Shown here: piece by piece, positions 9,347-16,841 of the stretch
How positions within the stretch are numbered: the stretch's first letter is position 1
Layout: every line of letters starts with the position of its first letter
From: Bacillus sp. Marseille-P3661
GTDB taxonomy: Bacteria; Bacillota; Bacilli; Bacillales; Bacillaceae_J
DNA length: 64,000 nt
Direction of reading: 5' to 3'
Assembly: GCF_900240995.1 (NCBI RefSeq)
Contig: NZ_LT965953.1
Location: 2,046,183 to 2,110,182 of the forward strand
Made by a program: the position numbers and the translations under genes
Notes under the pieces: model-generated
Databases searched by the model: none
The model's input: only the letters and a program-made list of their open reading frames with translations
Told to the model about the DNA's origin: nothing

Positions 9347-10245
9347 CGTGAACTTTCCTCCTTTATTTGCAAGGCATCCTTTAATGCACCATCCAAAACC
9401 TTAAAAATAAATCGTTTGGCAACACTTTTTCTGTATTCTTCTGGTACAAATGGATCCTCATCAGGTTCTAAGTAGTCTGTAATCATTTGTGAAACGCTTT
9501 CAAACAAATCATTTGTCGGTTCTTTTCCTTTTAGAAAATCCTCAACCTCTTCAAGTTTAATTGGTGCAGGACCAACCCCACCAAGACCCAGACGAACATC
9601 GAAAATTTTGCCGTTTTCGTCAATATCGATTTGACAAGCCGCTTCGACAAGTGCAAAGTCACCCTCCCTTCTAGCAACTTCGACAAATTCAGTGCCTCTC
9701 TTTCCACCTTTCGGGGGACTAGTAATCGGAAATTTAACTGATGTTACAATTTCGTCTGGTTGTAAATCTGTCATCATATATCCGTAATAAAACTCCGATA
9801 TAGGTATCATTCTTTGGTTGTCTTTACTTCTTACTTCCAAATGGGCATCTAATAGAAGTGATATTAATGGTACCTCTGCTGATGGATCTGCATGAACAAT
9901 ACTTCCAACTAATGTACCTCTATTTCTTATTTGAGAATGTCCTATATGAGGAAGTGCTTTAGCCAACAAAGGTAGCTGCTCCTTAACTAACGATGAATGT
10001 TCGACCTCATTATGTCTTATAACAGCACCAATTTTCACATACTTTCCTTCGGTACCTAGTTCATTTAATTCTTTAATCTTATTAATATCAACCACAACTT
10101 TAGGCCTAGCTAGCCGCATATTTAGTACTGGGATAAGACTTTGCCCACCACATAGGACTTTTGCATCTTCTTTAAAGGATTCAAGTAGAGTCAGAGCTTC
10201 ATCCATAGTTTCTGCACGAAAATAATCAAATTGGACCGCTTTCAT
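9343..10245 (-). CDS. Molybdenum hydroxylase FAD subunit
   Basis: This 300-residue protein has the PCMH-type FAD-binding fold of CoxM/XdhB. GGQSLIP at 33-39 and GTLVGSIVHADPSAE around 110-124 are the pyrophosphate- and flavin-contact motifs. The C-terminal CO-dehydrogenase flavoprotein domain covers roughly 180-290. It accepts electrons from the 2Fe-2S subunit and passes them to an external acceptor. It is the second gene of the operon, 31 bases after the NIPSNAP gene, and it overlaps the 2Fe-2S gene by four bases. The subunit order FAD, Fe-S, Mo is the usual one. Confidence 0.94.
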   Translation of the reverse strand: MKAVQFDYFRAETMDEALTLLESFKEDAKVLCGGQSLIPVLNMRLARPKVVVDINKIKELNELGTEGKYVKIGAVIRHNEVEHSSLVKEQLPLLAKALPHIGHSQIRNRGTLVGSIVHADPSAEVPLISLLLDAHLEVRSKDNQRMIPISEFYYGYMMTDLQPDEIVTSVKFPITSPPKGGKRGTEFVEVARREGDFALVEAACQIDIDENGKIFDVRLGLGGVGPAPIKLEEVEDFLKGKEPTNDLFESVSQMITDYLEPDEDPFVPEEYRKSVAKRFIFKVLDGALKDALQIKEESSR

Positions 10246-10276
10246 TTTTCATCCACTCCAGATTTTATTTTTTACA

Positions 10277-10597
10277 TTATGGTTGTTTCGTATAATCAAC
10301 TGGTTCTAACAGTACACTTTTTAGGCTTGATGTTAGTGCACCATTAACTTCACTTTTTTGTTTTACCCGTTTCCATTCTGGGTCACTACCGAATGCCGCC
10401 CAAGCCTTTTTTTGCTCTTCTAAACTATTAAACTGACATAAATAAATCAATTTCATAGGATCTTCGTGATCCGTCCAAAAACCTTTCACTTCAATATTGT
10501 GTTTTTCAAATAATTGCAGTACATGTGATTTAAATCGATTATGTAATGCCTCTACTTTATTTTCACTTGCCACATACTCTCTTAATTCATATAACAT
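10277..10597 (-). CDS. NIPSNAP-family small protein
   Basis: The preferred start gives a 106-residue protein beginning MLYELREYV, the hallmark opening of NIPSNAP proteins, with GFWTDHEDPMKLIYLCQF in the middle and a dimeric ferredoxin-like alpha/beta pattern. A longer frame would add 30 residues, but AGGAGG lies 8 bases before the ATG at 10597 and the longer version would cover the promoter. Small NIPSNAP proteins often occur in aromatic and heterocycle breakdown clusters, where their role is not established. Being first in the operon and directly behind the regulated promoter, it is probably made in good amount. Confidence 0.85.
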   Translation of the reverse strand: MLYELREYVASENKVEALHNRFKSHVLQLFEKHNIEVKGFWTDHEDPMKLIYLCQFNSLEEQKKAWAAFGSDPEWKRVKQKSEVNGALTSSLKSVLLEPVDYTKQP

Positions 10598-10640
10598 TAT
10601 CGTACCTCCTGATTTTTTTAGATTATTTAGATTTTTCTTA

Positions 10641-10669
10641 ATTATACAATCAATAAAATTTATTTTCAA
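10641..10669 (-). promoter_or_regulatory. Promoter of the NIPSNAP/Mo-hydroxylase operon
   Basis: On the minus strand TTGAAA (10669-10664) and TATAAT (10646-10641) are separated by exactly 17 bases. The -10 is a perfect match and the -35 is five of six. Transcription would start about 35-40 bases ahead of the NIPSNAP ATG. The -35 lies inside an RpiR-type operator. Confidence 0.7.
10653..10669. promoter_or_regulatory. Candidate RpiR operator B
   Basis: On the minus strand the site reads TTGAAAATAAATTTTAT, matching 11 of 14 arm positions of the palindrome TTGAAAT-N3-ATTTCAA seen perfectly at 29925. It covers the -35 of the operon promoter, so a bound regulator would block RNA polymerase. Confidence 0.5.
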
Positions 10670-10724
10670 TGTTTTTTTGAAAAACATTAAAATTACACCA
10701 AAAAATAAGTATAAATAACTAATA

Positions 10725-10741
10725 TTGAAATTTTATTTTAG
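10725..10741. promoter_or_regulatory. Candidate RpiR operator A
   Basis: The plus strand reads TTGAAATTTTATTTTAG, 12 of 14 arm positions of the shared palindrome. It lies just upstream of the first rpiR promoter, directly against a cre-like box and 72 bases (centre to centre) from operator B, so it may serve both divergent genes. Confidence 0.55.
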
Positions 10742-10753
10742 AAATCGTTTTCA
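10740..10753. promoter_or_regulatory. cre-like box ahead of first rpiR gene
   Basis: AGAAATCGTTTTCA differs from the CcpA consensus TGWAANCGNTNWCA only at the first base. It overlaps the probable -35 of the first rpiR promoter, which would suit catabolite repression. Confidence 0.5.
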
Positions 10754-10776
10754 GCACTGTGTATTAATGGTAAAAT
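10748..10776 (+). promoter_or_regulatory. Probable promoter of first rpiR gene
   Basis: TTTTCA and TAAAAT are spaced by 17 bases. The -10 matches five of six consensus bases and the -35 four of six. The ATG of the regulator lies about 28 bases further on. Confidence 0.45.
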
Positions 10777-10804
10777 ATAAGAAAAGATAATAGGAGGAAA
10801 AAGA

Positions 10805-11707
10805 ATGGAAGGCAATAATACCCATGGAGTTTTAATGTGCTTAGAAGAGATATATCCTACTTTAACCGGTGCATTAAAAAATGTTGCTACCGCTATATTA
10901 GATAATCCTGAGTTAATAGTTCGTGAAAATATTAAAAAACTTGCAAACAGATCAAATACAAGTGATTCAGCGGTAGTACGTCTTTCTCAAAAACTAGGTT
11001 ATAAAGGTTTTAGAGATCTTCAAATAAGCCTTGCGTATGAACTAGGAGATAATAGCACTTATATGGATGAAGAAATTGGTATTTCAGAAAGCTTAGACAC
11101 AATTGTAAATATTGCATCTAATGCTAACATTCATGCATTGGCAGAATCACAGGAAATACTTAATCTTGACACTCTTGAAAAAATCATTCAAATATTACAA
11201 CAAGCGCGAGCTATTCATATATTTGCACAGGGAACAAATTATTCTACTGGTATTGATCTATCCTATAATTTAATGAAATTAGGCACATTATGTTACGTAT
11301 ATAATGATTCATATATGCAAGCAGTCGCAGGTGCTATATCAAATCCACGCGATGTTGTCATTGGAATAAGCCATACTGGTGCAAATAGAGATTTAATCGA
11401 AGCACTTGCTATTACACGACAAAATGGAGCCACTACTATCGGACTAACAACTAGAGTAAATTCACCAATTTCACAAATAGTTGACTTTTCGCTATGTACG
11501 GCAAATAAAGAAATAGTCTTTCAAGGAGAACCGCTGACTTCAAGAGTGAGTATGATGTATTTAGTTGATATTTTCTTCCTTGGTTTAGCTTCAAAAATGG
11601 GGAAATCTTCATTAATAAATCTTCAATCCGTAAAAGATGCATTAGAAAGCAAGCGCGATCCAAAAACCTCTTTACAATATGAAACTAGAAAAGCTAGAAA
11701 TAATTAA
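10805..11707 (+). CDS. RpiR/MurR-family transcriptional regulator 1
   Basis: The 300-residue protein has the N-terminal RpiR helix-turn-helix domain (about 10-80, recognition segment SNTSDSAVVRL then LGYKGFRDLQI) and a C-terminal SIS sugar-isomerase-type domain (about 125-265, with IFAQGTNYSTG and GISHTGAN). SIS domains in this family bind phosphorylated or carboxylated effectors. A strong TAGGAGG site precedes the ATG. It is transcribed away from the Mo-hydroxylase operon and is closely related to the regulator at 12500, with near-identical recognition helices, so both probably read the same palindrome. It is likely the repressor or activator of the surrounding catabolic operons; the effector is unknown. 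Confidence 0.9.
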   Translation: MEGNNTHGVLMCLEEIYPTLTGALKNVATAILDNPELIVRENIKKLANRSNTSDSAVVRLSQKLGYKGFRDLQISLAYELGDNSTYMDEEIGISESLDTIVNIASNANIHALAESQEILNLDTLEKIIQILQQARAIHIFAQGTNYSTGIDLSYNLMKLGTLCYVYNDSYMQAVAGAISNPRDVVIGISHTGANRDLIEALAITRQNGATTIGLTTRVNSPISQIVDFSLCTANKEIVFQGEPLTSRVSMMYLVDIFFLGLASKMGKSSLINLQSVKDALESKRDPKTSLQYETRKARNN

Positions 11708-12045
11708 AAAGTTTTAAAAACGCTAAAGCACAAAATATAAAAGTTTTTTTTAATAGATTTTCATACTGATTTATTAGACTTTTTTTAGGTGGTAGTAGTT
11801 TTGACTACTTAAAATCCCTCCCTTTTTTTAGAAGAATTCACATGATTTATCTAAAAACCTCGTAGAATACCTAAAATAAAGTGGGGAAATTCCGTCAGCA
11901 TGGGTTTTACCTAAAGATATAACCAAAGGCATTGAACTAATTGAGCCTTAACAGGCTGTAATGTGTTTGCAACAAATTTAACATTTGATTAATTTACACC
12001 TCGTTTGGTTATGTAATATGGGATGTAAAACAAGTTTTTTTCAAT

Positions 12046-12092
12046 AGTAGGCTACCCCCAAATAATGCTCAAGGGGTATCTACTTTTATTTT
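12046..12092 (+). terminator. Terminator-like hairpin between rpiR genes
   Basis: AGTAG-GC-TACCCC pairs with GGGGTA-TC-TACT around a 14-base loop and is followed by TTTTATTTT on the plus strand. It lies about 340 bases beyond the first rpiR stop, rather far for a simple terminator. Confidence 0.45.
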
Positions 12093-12234
12093 GTGTGATA
12101 TAAAATTATCTTTCAGGGTGATAAGTTTTAAGCTTGCAATTCATTATGCTTAAGCAACCTCCAACCGTAATCCTTCCATAACTGATTTTGAAGTTAGGAT
12201 ATTATAAAGTTTACAAAATATTAAGATGCAACAT

Positions 12235-12251
12235 ATGAAATTAAATTTCAA
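12235..12251. promoter_or_regulatory. Candidate RpiR operator C
   Basis: ATGAAATTAAATTTCAA matches 13 of 14 arm positions of TTGAAAT-N3-ATTTCAA and is almost perfectly self-complementary. It lies 250 bases upstream of the second rpiR gene and suggests auto- or cross-regulation. Confidence 0.6.
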
Positions 12252-12402
12252 CAAGTATTAGAAAAGCAATTTTGAAATTTGTAAAAACCTAATCTTTTCC
12301 TACTGGGAATGCAGAGTTTATCAAGAATTTTAATGTGCGATTAGCTCGTTCTATGAACTTTATGAAATAAAGATTCACTGCTTTCCAGATTCATGATAAA
12401 AT

Positions 12403-12416
12403 TGTAATCGTTAACA
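12403..12416. promoter_or_regulatory. cre box ahead of second rpiR gene
   Basis: TGTAATCGTTAACA fits the CcpA consensus TGWAANCGNTNWCA at every fixed position. It lies about 85 bases upstream of the second rpiR start. Confidence 0.65.
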
Positions 12417-12499
12417 TAGTTAATGTAGATACATTGAAAAGATGAGTATCCTCTGTTCATATGTTCTTTCAATAATTTGTAAAAGAGGAGATGTGTTAT

Positions 12500-13363
12500 T
12501 TGAGAAAAGGAAGATTACCGGGAGTAGTAAAGCGTATTGAAAATATTTATCCTCAACTTAATGGGGCATTAAAAGATGTGGCTGATATTATTGTAAATTC
12601 CCCAGAATTCACTGTTAACGCAAATGTAAGTAAGATCGCCCAAAAATCGAATACTAGTGATTCAGCGGTAGTACGTTTGTCTCAGCGTTTAGGTTATAAA
12701 GGCTTTCGCGATTTACAAATTAATCTTGCGTACGATCTTGGTGATACAACTAATAATCTAGATGAAGAAATTGAAATAACTGACACCCTTGCTTCAATTG
12801 CTGAAAAATCTTATCATGCAAATGTAAATACTCTTCAACAATCATGGGAGTCGTTAGATTTTGAAGCGATAGAAAAAGCCATTCGTCTTATTAACAATGC
12901 AAGATTTGTTTATATATTTGCACAGGGAACTAATTATTCCACAGGAGTTGACTTAAGTTATAACTTAACGAAATTAGGGGTTCGATGTATTGTTCAAAAT
13001 GATTCCTTCCTCCAGGTAGTATCAAGCGCAGTTGCTACAAGAGATGATTTAGCTATAGGCATCAGTCATACTGGTGCAAATTCAGAAGTGTTAGACTCCC
13101 TTTCACTTGCTCGTGAGTCTGGTGCAGCTACTATAGGTTTGACTACACGAAAAAATTCACCTATTGTTCGTCTTGCAGACGTATCACTTTGTACCGCATC
13201 AAAAGAAATTGTATTTCAAGGGGAACCTCTTACCTCTAGAATGAGTTTAATGTATATAGTAGACCTTTTATTTCTAGGAGTTGCTACAACAATGGGAAGG
13301 TACGCCTTGCCAAATATTAAAAAAGTAAGAGAAGCCTTAAAATCAAAAAGAGACCCTAATTAA
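12500..13363 (+). CDS. RpiR/MurR-family transcriptional regulator 2
   Basis: A TTG at 12500, nine bases after GAGGAG, gives 287 residues. An ATG at 12491 abuts that site and is less likely. The helix-turn-helix region contains SNTSDSAVVRL and LGYKGFRDLQI, the same as in regulator 1, and the SIS domain repeats FAQGTNYSTG and GISHTGAN. The two proteins are clearly paralogues; the N-terminus and the linker after the DNA-binding domain differ most. It converges on the TRAP permease gene. The pair may respond to different ligands while sharing one operator, or may form mixed dimers; that is inference. Confidence 0.9.
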   Translation: MRKGRLPGVVKRIENIYPQLNGALKDVADIIVNSPEFTVNANVSKIAQKSNTSDSAVVRLSQRLGYKGFRDLQINLAYDLGDTTNNLDEEIEITDTLASIAEKSYHANVNTLQQSWESLDFEAIEKAIRLINNARFVYIFAQGTNYSTGVDLSYNLTKLGVRCIVQNDSFLQVVSSAVATRDDLAIGISHTGANSEVLDSLSLARESGAATIGLTTRKNSPIVRLADVSLCTASKEIVFQGEPLTSRMSLMYIVDLLFLGVATTMGRYALPNIKKVREALKSKRDPN

Positions 13364-13388
13364 ACAAAAAAGGGCTTTTACTTAAATC

Positions 13389-13427
13389 AGAGAGCCAAAT
13401 CCCCTAGTGGAGGTGACTCTCTTTTTG
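13389..13427 (+). terminator. Terminator after second rpiR gene
   Basis: AGAGAG pairs with CTCTCT, with partial pairing inside, followed by TTTTTGC on the plus strand. It lies between two convergent genes. Confidence 0.6.
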
Positions 13428-13510
13428 CTTTGGCTTGTTTAACGCGAATGTTGATTTAACACAGCCTTTGCTTGAGGAAGTGCAATTTTTCTAATTTACA
13501 AACATTTCTT

Positions 13511-15382
13511 TTATGTGTTAGTTGGAATGTTAGGCGTTAATTGTTCATTAAATTTATAGCGTTGAAATAGGAATATGATTGAGAATATTAGCAATCCTAT
13601 TATACTTGTCATTAAATTAGGAATAATCATCATTACAGCTAGTATAAATATTATACCTCGCAATAACATAATCAAATTACTATAAAGATATCCAACCACC
13701 GAAACAGACATTGCGTAAATTCCAAAGAGTGTTGTGGTCGTCACCCAGATTATTTCTGAAACCTCTCCTATTAAAAGTAATGCAGGATTAAATACAAAGG
13801 TAAAAGGAATTAAAAATGCTGATAAACTAATTATAAGAGCCCGCACGCCGGTTTCACCCATTTTAGAACCGGAAATTCCTGCAGCACTGTAGGCGGCTAG
13901 CGCAATTGGAGGTGTGATCATAGATATAACGGCGAAATAAAGAACGAACATATGCGCAGCTAATGGCTCAACTTCTAATTTCGTCAATGCTGGTGCCATT
14001 AATGTAGCAGCTAATATATACGCGGATGTTGTCGGCATCCCCATTCCGAGAATAATACAACCTAATGCAACCAAAATTAAGGTGAGGAAAAAAATCCCAA
14101 ATGACCAATTTATAATTAGAGTTGTAAACTTCAATCCTAATCCCGAAAAGCTAATTATACCCACGATTATCCCAGCTACAGCACAAGGAAGTGTAACCTG
14201 TACAGCTTGCTTAGCTCCATCTTCAAGTGATTCAAAGAAATCTTTTAATCCCATACGAGTATCTTTTCTCAAGAAACTTACAAGCAAGACTGCCACAATT
14301 GCCCAAAAAGCGGCTGATTGTAAAGTAAAGCCTTTAAAAATACATAAAATCAACACTACTAGTGGTAATAATAGGTGGATTTTTTTCATTACTTTTTCTT
14401 GCTTTTGAAGAATTTCTTGGTCCGTATCTCCCAATTTTTCTTTTATTGCCTTAAGATGGACAATCATCATAAGTGAAATATAATAAAGGAGTGCTGGGAT
14501 TAATGCCGCCAAAATAATTTCAGTATAAGGAATTCCTAGCATTTCGGCCATAACGAACGCTGCGGCACCCATAATTGGTGGCATTAATTGCCCACCTGTA
14601 GAAGCAGCAGATTCGATTGCAGCAGCATCTTTTGAGGAATATCCAACTTTTTTCATTAACGGTATTGTAAAAATCCCTGTGCTTACAACATTTGCGACTG
14701 CACTACCGCTAATACTCCCCATTAAACCACTTGAGACAATTGCTGCTTTAGCAGGACCTCCGCGAGATTTAGACGTTAATTTGAAGGCGATATCAATAAA
14801 CAGCTTTCCCCCTCCAGATACATTTAAGAAAGAGCCGAAAAGAATGAAATAGAATACATAGCTTGCGGCCACTCCAATTGGAACACCAAATATTCCATTC
14901 GTTTGCATAAACATTAAATCAACTAAATTAGGAAGATCCAAACCTCTATGCGAAATCAACCCTGATAGGTACGGGCCAGCAAAGCCGTATCCAATGAAGA
15001 TAACTGCCAATAGCGTCATAACGTTCCCAATAATTCTTCTTGATGCCTCTAGAGTAAGTAAGCTAAAAATCACTCCAAACCACAGATCAAAACCTGCCAC
15101 TTGATCGACATACCACATACGTGAACTAAAGCGATCTACATGGTAAACAACATACGCTCCTATAATAAGCGGTAGAATAATCAAGACCGCATCATATAGG
15201 ACGTATAGTTTATTTAATTTTTTCTTTGATAACCTGGTCATTGCAAATGCTAAGGATAGTGCAAAAGCAACATGTATAGCTCGTTGAGCAATAGATGGAA
15301 ATGCACCAAAGGCCGCTGTATACAAGTGAAATAGAGACCAGGTAATTGCAATGATTGCTGTTACATTAAAAAATCGTGACAC
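13511..15382 (-). CDS. TRAP transporter fused permease (TAXI type), copy 1
   Basis: This 623-residue multi-spanning protein combines the small four-helix (DctQ-like) and large (DctM-like) TRAP subunits, as is usual for TAXI-type TRAP systems. Motifs typical of the large domain include GSISGSAVANVVSTG, TGGQLMPPIMGAAAF and LGMGMPTTSAYI. It begins with GTG nine bases after GGAGG. Such systems use an ion gradient to import organic acids delivered by a TAXI binding protein, here encoded just upstream at 16759. It is a paralogue of the permease at 24631. A 312-base gap separates it from its binding-protein gene. The ligand is likely a carboxylate. Confidence 0.92.
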   Translation of the reverse strand: MSRFFNVTAIIAITWSLFHLYTAAFGAFPSIAQRAIHVAFALSLAFAMTRLSKKKLNKLYVLYDAVLIILPLIIGAYVVYHVDRFSSRMWYVDQVAGFDLWFGVIFSLLTLEASRRIIGNVMTLLAVIFIGYGFAGPYLSGLISHRGLDLPNLVDLMFMQTNGIFGVPIGVAASYVFYFILFGSFLNVSGGGKLFIDIAFKLTSKSRGGPAKAAIVSSGLMGSISGSAVANVVSTGIFTIPLMKKVGYSSKDAAAIESAASTGGQLMPPIMGAAAFVMAEMLGIPYTEIILAALIPALLYYISLMMIVHLKAIKEKLGDTDQEILQKQEKVMKKIHLLLPLVVLILCIFKGFTLQSAAFWAIVAVLLVSFLRKDTRMGLKDFFESLEDGAKQAVQVTLPCAVAGIIVGIISFSGLGLKFTTLIINWSFGIFFLTLILVALGCIILGMGMPTTSAYILAATLMAPALTKLEVEPLAAHMFVLYFAVISMITPPIALAAYSAAGISGSKMGETGVRALIISLSAFLIPFTFVFNPALLLIGEVSEIIWVTTTTLFGIYAMSVSVVGYLYSNLIMLLRGIIFILAVMMIIPNLMTSIIGLLIFSIIFLFQRYKFNEQLTPNIPTNT

Positions 15383-15694
15383 TCCTAAATTCCTCCTTCA
15401 TTAATCACAACACTATTTTTTCCTTGTCTCCAATACAAGTGTCTTCCAAATGACCTTTATATAAAAAAGTTCCTCTCATTAGTATAGGAAATGACATCGA
15501 AGATATTGTCATGGTCGCTTTTACAAGTAATTAACTCGGGCATTATTAATAGTTCGCCATAGATTACTAGGCAAGTAGATGCTATTTTACCCTCTACTAC
15601 CTATAAAACTTATAAACTGTATTGACCACCTATATGATATAGAGAGGAAGCTAAATTGTCAGTCATTTAATGAAAACTTTATCTTATTGCAAAA
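15383..15694 (-). other. Gap between TAXI 1 and TRAP 1 genes
   Basis: No gene is visible. A small stem (AGTAGA with TCTACT, 15574-15598) and the ribosome binding site of the permease gene are the only features noticed. The gap could allow a higher level of binding protein than permease. Confidence 0.4.
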
Positions 15695-16759
15695 TTATTT
15701 AATCCAACCTACTTCTTTATAGTATCTTAATGCACCTGGATGTATCTCTACACCACCTGTTGCTGACTCTGTAATTCCAACCTGTGGTTCAAAATCCTCT
15801 AAACCTTTATGACCTGTAGCAAGATCTTCTTGATGTTCTATCAATGTTTTTGTGAACTGATAAGCTATCTCTTCAGGAAGATCAGTAGTTGTTGTAACGG
15901 TTGAGCGTAATCCCACTGAAGGAACTTCTTCATCTTGTCCGTTAAAAACACCTGCAGGCAATGTCGCTCTACTGTATCCAAACTCTGCTAACTTTTCTAC
16001 ATACTCATCTTCAATCCCCATAAATGTTACCGGATTTTGCAATGCAATTTCAGTAAATGCTGGATGTCCATTGGTCATAACTTGAATAAACATATCAGTT
16101 CTACCGTCTTGAATGTTAGTCTTTACGACATCAAACGAAGTATGCTCTACTGAACCGCCATAGCCTTCAAGCTCTTCATAGCTCAAACCATAAGCTTCTA
16201 AGACTTGCTGTGCAGCAACTTCACCTTGACTACCTTTACCTAATGTGAGAAGACGTGCAGGAATCTTTTTCTCTTTAATATCAGCAATAGAATCTATTCC
16301 ATACTCTTCCATGAACTCATTTGTCATCAAAACACCAACATAATATTGATCAAGAGCACCGAGTAATACCCGTAAATTGTCATATTCTTTCTCACTTGGA
16401 CCCGTTCCTGTTCTAGCCCAGAAATTATTTAAATCGAATGTAATGCCAAGGTCTGCCTTACCAGTATCCAAAAGGGTTACATTTCCAAACCCACCGTTAT
16501 AAGGCAATACATCTACTCGTTCAATTTGTTCTACATTGTTCATCAATATCTGCGACATTGTTGCACCATAAACATACACCGCACTACCTTCAGACATTGT
16601 TGCAAAACTTAGCGCAACCTTTCCATCCGTTGCTGAAGAGGATTCATTAGATGTATCATTAGAACTGCTAACCGATTGTTTAGTTTGCTGTGAGCACCCT
16701 CCTAAGATAGCAATACCGACTAGTAATAATAACATCAAACTATTTATCCATTTTTTCAT
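15695..16759 (-). CDS. TAXI-family TRAP substrate-binding lipoprotein, copy 1
   Basis: The 354-residue protein starts with a lipoprotein signal peptide (basic MKKW, hydrophobic core, lipobox ILGGC with Cys22) and a Ser/Thr-rich linker. The mature part fits the TAXI (TRAP-associated extracytoplasmic immunogenic) family: ASMSEG-like SFATMSEGSAVYVYG at the start of the domain and a C-terminal HPGALRYYKEVGWIK. It captures the ligand outside the membrane and hands it to the fused permease encoded downstream. It follows the UbiD gene with an 82-base gap and may be co-transcribed with it. Its relative at 26809 is similar but clearly diverged, so the two may bind different acids. Confidence 0.9.
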   Translation of the reverse strand: MKKWINSLMLLLLVGIAILGGCSQQTKQSVSSSNDTSNESSSATDGKVALSFATMSEGSAVYVYGATMSQILMNNVEQIERVDVLPYNGGFGNVTLLDTGKADLGITFDLNNFWARTGTGPSEKEYDNLRVLLGALDQYYVGVLMTNEFMEEYGIDSIADIKEKKIPARLLTLGKGSQGEVAAQQVLEAYGLSYEELEGYGGSVEHTSFDVVKTNIQDGRTDMFIQVMTNGHPAFTEIALQNPVTFMGIEDEYVEKLAEFGYSRATLPAGVFNGQDEEVPSVGLRSTVTTTTDLPEEIAYQFTKTLIEHQEDLATGHKGLEDFEPQVGITESATGGVEIHPGALRYYKEVGWIK

Positions 16760-16841
16760 CTTACCCCTCTTTTTCTGTAATTTTTTATTTTCACTAATAA
16801 TGTTTAAGCAAGCGTGCTGTTCGTTTATTCTTAGATTTAAT

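Larger units (their letters stand above)
11708..12499. other. Long gap between the two rpiR genes
   Basis: No convincing gene is seen in about 790 bases. The stretch holds short palindromes such as AGTAGTTTTGACTACT near 11798, a terminator-like hairpin near 12046-12092, operator C (12235) and a cre box (12403). Much of the remainder is AT-rich and may be decayed sequence left from the duplication of the regulator. Confidence 0.5.

Noticed and set aside
6381..10245. Annotation as aerobic CO dehydrogenase (CoxMSL)
   Set aside because: The large subunit lacks the form I cysteine loop and has the AVRGFGQ loop of organic-substrate hydroxylases.
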